From NCBI GenBank assembly GCA_022570975.1, contig JACZYS010000073.1, forward strand, positions 1-7,648: a DNA stretch of 7,648 nt, read 5' to 3'. The DNA is from Candidatus Zixiibacteriota bacterium (GTDB lineage: Bacteria; Zixibacteria; MSB-5A5; GN15; FEB-12). The position numbers were made by a program, and so were the translations under genes. Below the pieces are notes generated by a model. That model did not search any database, had not been told where the DNA came from, and was given only the letters and a program-made list of their open reading frames with translations. Below, in pieces: positions 6,661-7,648 of this stretch; the stretch's first letter is position 1; each line of letters begins with the position of its first letter.

Positions 6661-7089
6661 TTATAATTCTCTCAGTTGCGGTACTTGGGCCAGATCAAAT
6701 GTTATACTGATTTTCAAGCCCCCGTTTCGTTCTTCTTCATATTTCACTTCCGAAGAAAAATGCTCTATTAAGTTTATCCCTCTTCCAGATTCGGCATGCA
6801 TTCCCGGAGACTGCCTGCTCTTGATTTTTTTTATTCCGTCAATTCCTTCGTCAATTATATCGGCGGTCAGCGAGTTTTCGTTAACATTAATGTTAACCGC
6901 TATTAGTTTTGAACAATCAAATTTGTTACCGTGCACTAAAGCATTGTTGAATGCTTCAGAAACTGACATCAAGATTGAGAATACCTTTTTTGCGGACATC
7001 TTTTGTCCTTTTAGAAAGCTGCCAAAATCATCCTCAAAAAGTTTTACCGATTCAATCTCAGATGAGTATTTTTTGTCAAAATTTCCCAT
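6661..7089 (-). CDS. Anti-sigma-factor-type HATPase Ser kinase (RsbW/SpoIIAB family)
   Basis: A 142-residue stand-alone HATPase_c_2 protein, the size of SpoIIAB/RsbW. The N box is SVSEAFNNALVHGNK (42-56), with E45 and N49 in the positions used for catalysis and Mg-ATP binding. The G1 region is IIDEGIDG (78-85), with D80 conserved, and the G2-type loop is GRGINLIEHF (102-111). The second Gly of the usual DxGxG is Asp (D84). No His-phosphoacceptor domain is present, so it should phosphorylate the STAS protein on Ser rather than act as a His kinase. The ATG directly abuts the TAA of the phosphatase gene (TAAATG), and the STAS gene follows 18 bases after its stop: the standard order phosphatase, kinase, antagonist. 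Whether its client is a sigma factor cannot be read from this sequence. Confidence 0.92.
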   Translation of the reverse strand: MGNFDKKYSSEIESVKLFEDDFGSFLKGQKMSAKKVFSILMSVSEAFNNALVHGNKFDCSKLIAVNINVNENSLTADIIDEGIDGIKKIKSRQSPGMHAESGRGINLIEHFSSEVKYEEERNGGLKISITFDLAQVPQLREL

Positions 7090-7566
7090 TTATCTCACTC
7101 TTATTTGCATGATAGTAAAATCATCAATATGGTCATCGGAACACCCGACCGAATAACTATCTATAATTTCTTTTGACTTTTTGCAGAATTCACCCGGAGA
7201 GAGGGTAATGTTTGATTCGAACAGTTCGGCAACTTTTTCCCTTCCAAATATATTCCCACTCCTGTCAGCAGCTTCAGTTAAACCGTCAGTAAAGAGAAGG
7301 ACTTTGTCACCCGGTGATATTTTTCTTTCCCCTTCCTTAAAAGGAATTCCCGAAAACTGCCCAATAATTGTCCCTCCATCTTTCAGTTCCTCGACCTTAC
7401 TTTCTTTCGCATCCCAGAAGAGTGCCGGCACATGTCCGGCATTGGTGTATGTAACTTTTTTGTTATAAAGATCAAACTTGCAGAAGAACAGAGTTATAAA
7501 CATATCTCTTTCTTTGATAATTCCTCCGGCAAGAATTTCATTTACCATCGCAGCCAGTTCAGACAC
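7090..7566 (-). CDS. SpoIIE/RsbU-type PP2C Ser phosphatase, C-terminal part
   Basis: This frame encodes the C-terminal two thirds of a PP2C-like SpoIIE domain. Numbered from the GTG at 7566, it has MFITLFF (22-28), YTNAGHVPALF (40-50), the SPGDKVLLFTDGLTEA core (84-99) with metal-binding D94, IFGREK (106-111) and the final DDFTIMQIRVR (148-158) with D148/D149. The family role is to dephosphorylate the STAS protein and so switch partners. The GTG is almost certainly not the true start: it has no Shine-Dalgarno, homology-like sequence (RAVLFGLQQLEHNIS) continues upstream in frame to a TAA at 7620-7618, and the first metal-binding motif of the domain is absent from this frame. RsbU-type phosphatases usually carry an N-terminal sensory or receiver domain, which would lie beyond the window. 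The gene is therefore partial, and perhaps frameshifted. Confidence 0.85.
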   Translation of the reverse strand: MSELAAMVNEILAGGIIKERDMFITLFFCKFDLYNKKVTYTNAGHVPALFWDAKESKVEELKDGGTIIGQFSGIPFKEGERKISPGDKVLLFTDGLTEAADRSGNIFGREKVAELFESNITLSPGEFCKKSKEIIDSYSVGCSDDHIDDFTIMQIRVR

Positions 7567-7648
7567 AGAAATATTATGTTCTAGCTGCTGGAGCCCAAAA
7601 AGGACTGCCCTTTCTGCTTATGCCCTTGTTGATATCACTATTCGGGGA
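7567..7648 (-). other. Frame-broken upstream part of the phosphatase gene
   Basis: Reading leftward, codons 7617-7567 extend the phosphatase frame (AERAVLFGLQQLEHNIS) but meet TAA at 7620-7618. In another frame, 7636-7616 reads DINKGIS, resembling the PP2C motif GD[VI]xGKGIxAAL that should stand 8-10 residues before the RAVLFG helix. The frame switches and residues appear missing between the two. A further lost G just upstream (ATAGTGAT where ATAGGTGAT would give I-G-D) is possible. Errors at a contig end and a true lesion both fit. Confidence 0.5.

Noticed and set aside
6656..7156. A 166-residue plus-strand frame spanning the kinase gene
   Set aside because: It overlaps the motif-bearing HATPase gene completely, reads across a gene junction and has no recognisable domain.
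1..7648. tRNA, rRNA, insertion sequence, riboswitch or prophage signals
   Set aside because: Nearly every base is inside a supported coding region, and gaps are too short for such elements; no transposase, integrase or terminal repeats were seen.

Overview
The window is one bacterial gene cluster with all ten genes on the minus strand, so transcription runs from position 7648 toward position 1. Gaps are very short (from 1 to about 50 bases), several starts follow a clear Shine-Dalgarno sequence, and no promoter or terminator is visible inside, so it reads as the middle of one long operon. The first gene is damaged or incomplete at the right edge, and cheA runs off the left edge. Base composition is AT-rich (about 40% GC by eye). 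A CheZ-type phosphatase beside a divergent chemotaxis set and a long HEAT-repeat protein suggests a motile Gram-negative-type bacterium, perhaps from a poorly sampled phylum. The sequence alone does not fix the taxonomy.

Layout in order of transcription. (1) Partner-switching module: the C-terminal part of a SpoIIE/RsbU-type PP2C phosphatase (7566-7090), a SpoIIAB/RsbW-type HATPase (7089-6661) and a STAS anti-anti-sigma-type protein (6642-6289). (2) Linking section: a 633-residue protein built almost wholly of about 20 HEAT-like repeats (6272-4371) and a stand-alone NtrC-type receiver (4369-3989). (3) Chemotaxis core: CheR (3940-2969), two tandem CheY-like receivers (2941-2555 and 2530-2147), a CheZ-like phosphatase (2129-1521) and CheA (1517 to the left edge, 505 codons present).

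The chemotaxis part is conventional in parts list. CheA phosphorylates CheY, CheZ removes the phosphate and CheR methylates receptors. CheW, CheB and a receptor are not in the window and may lie downstream. The unusual part is that a Ser-phosphorylation partner switch, a giant HEAT scaffold and an output-less receiver are placed upstream in the same apparent operon. This suggests, by inference only, that chemosensory signalling and a partner switch are co-expressed and perhaps physically connected.

The last 30-80 bases at the right edge encode remnants of the conserved PP2C core in a different frame from the rest of the gene, with a TAA in frame. This is either an assembly-edge error or a real lesion.
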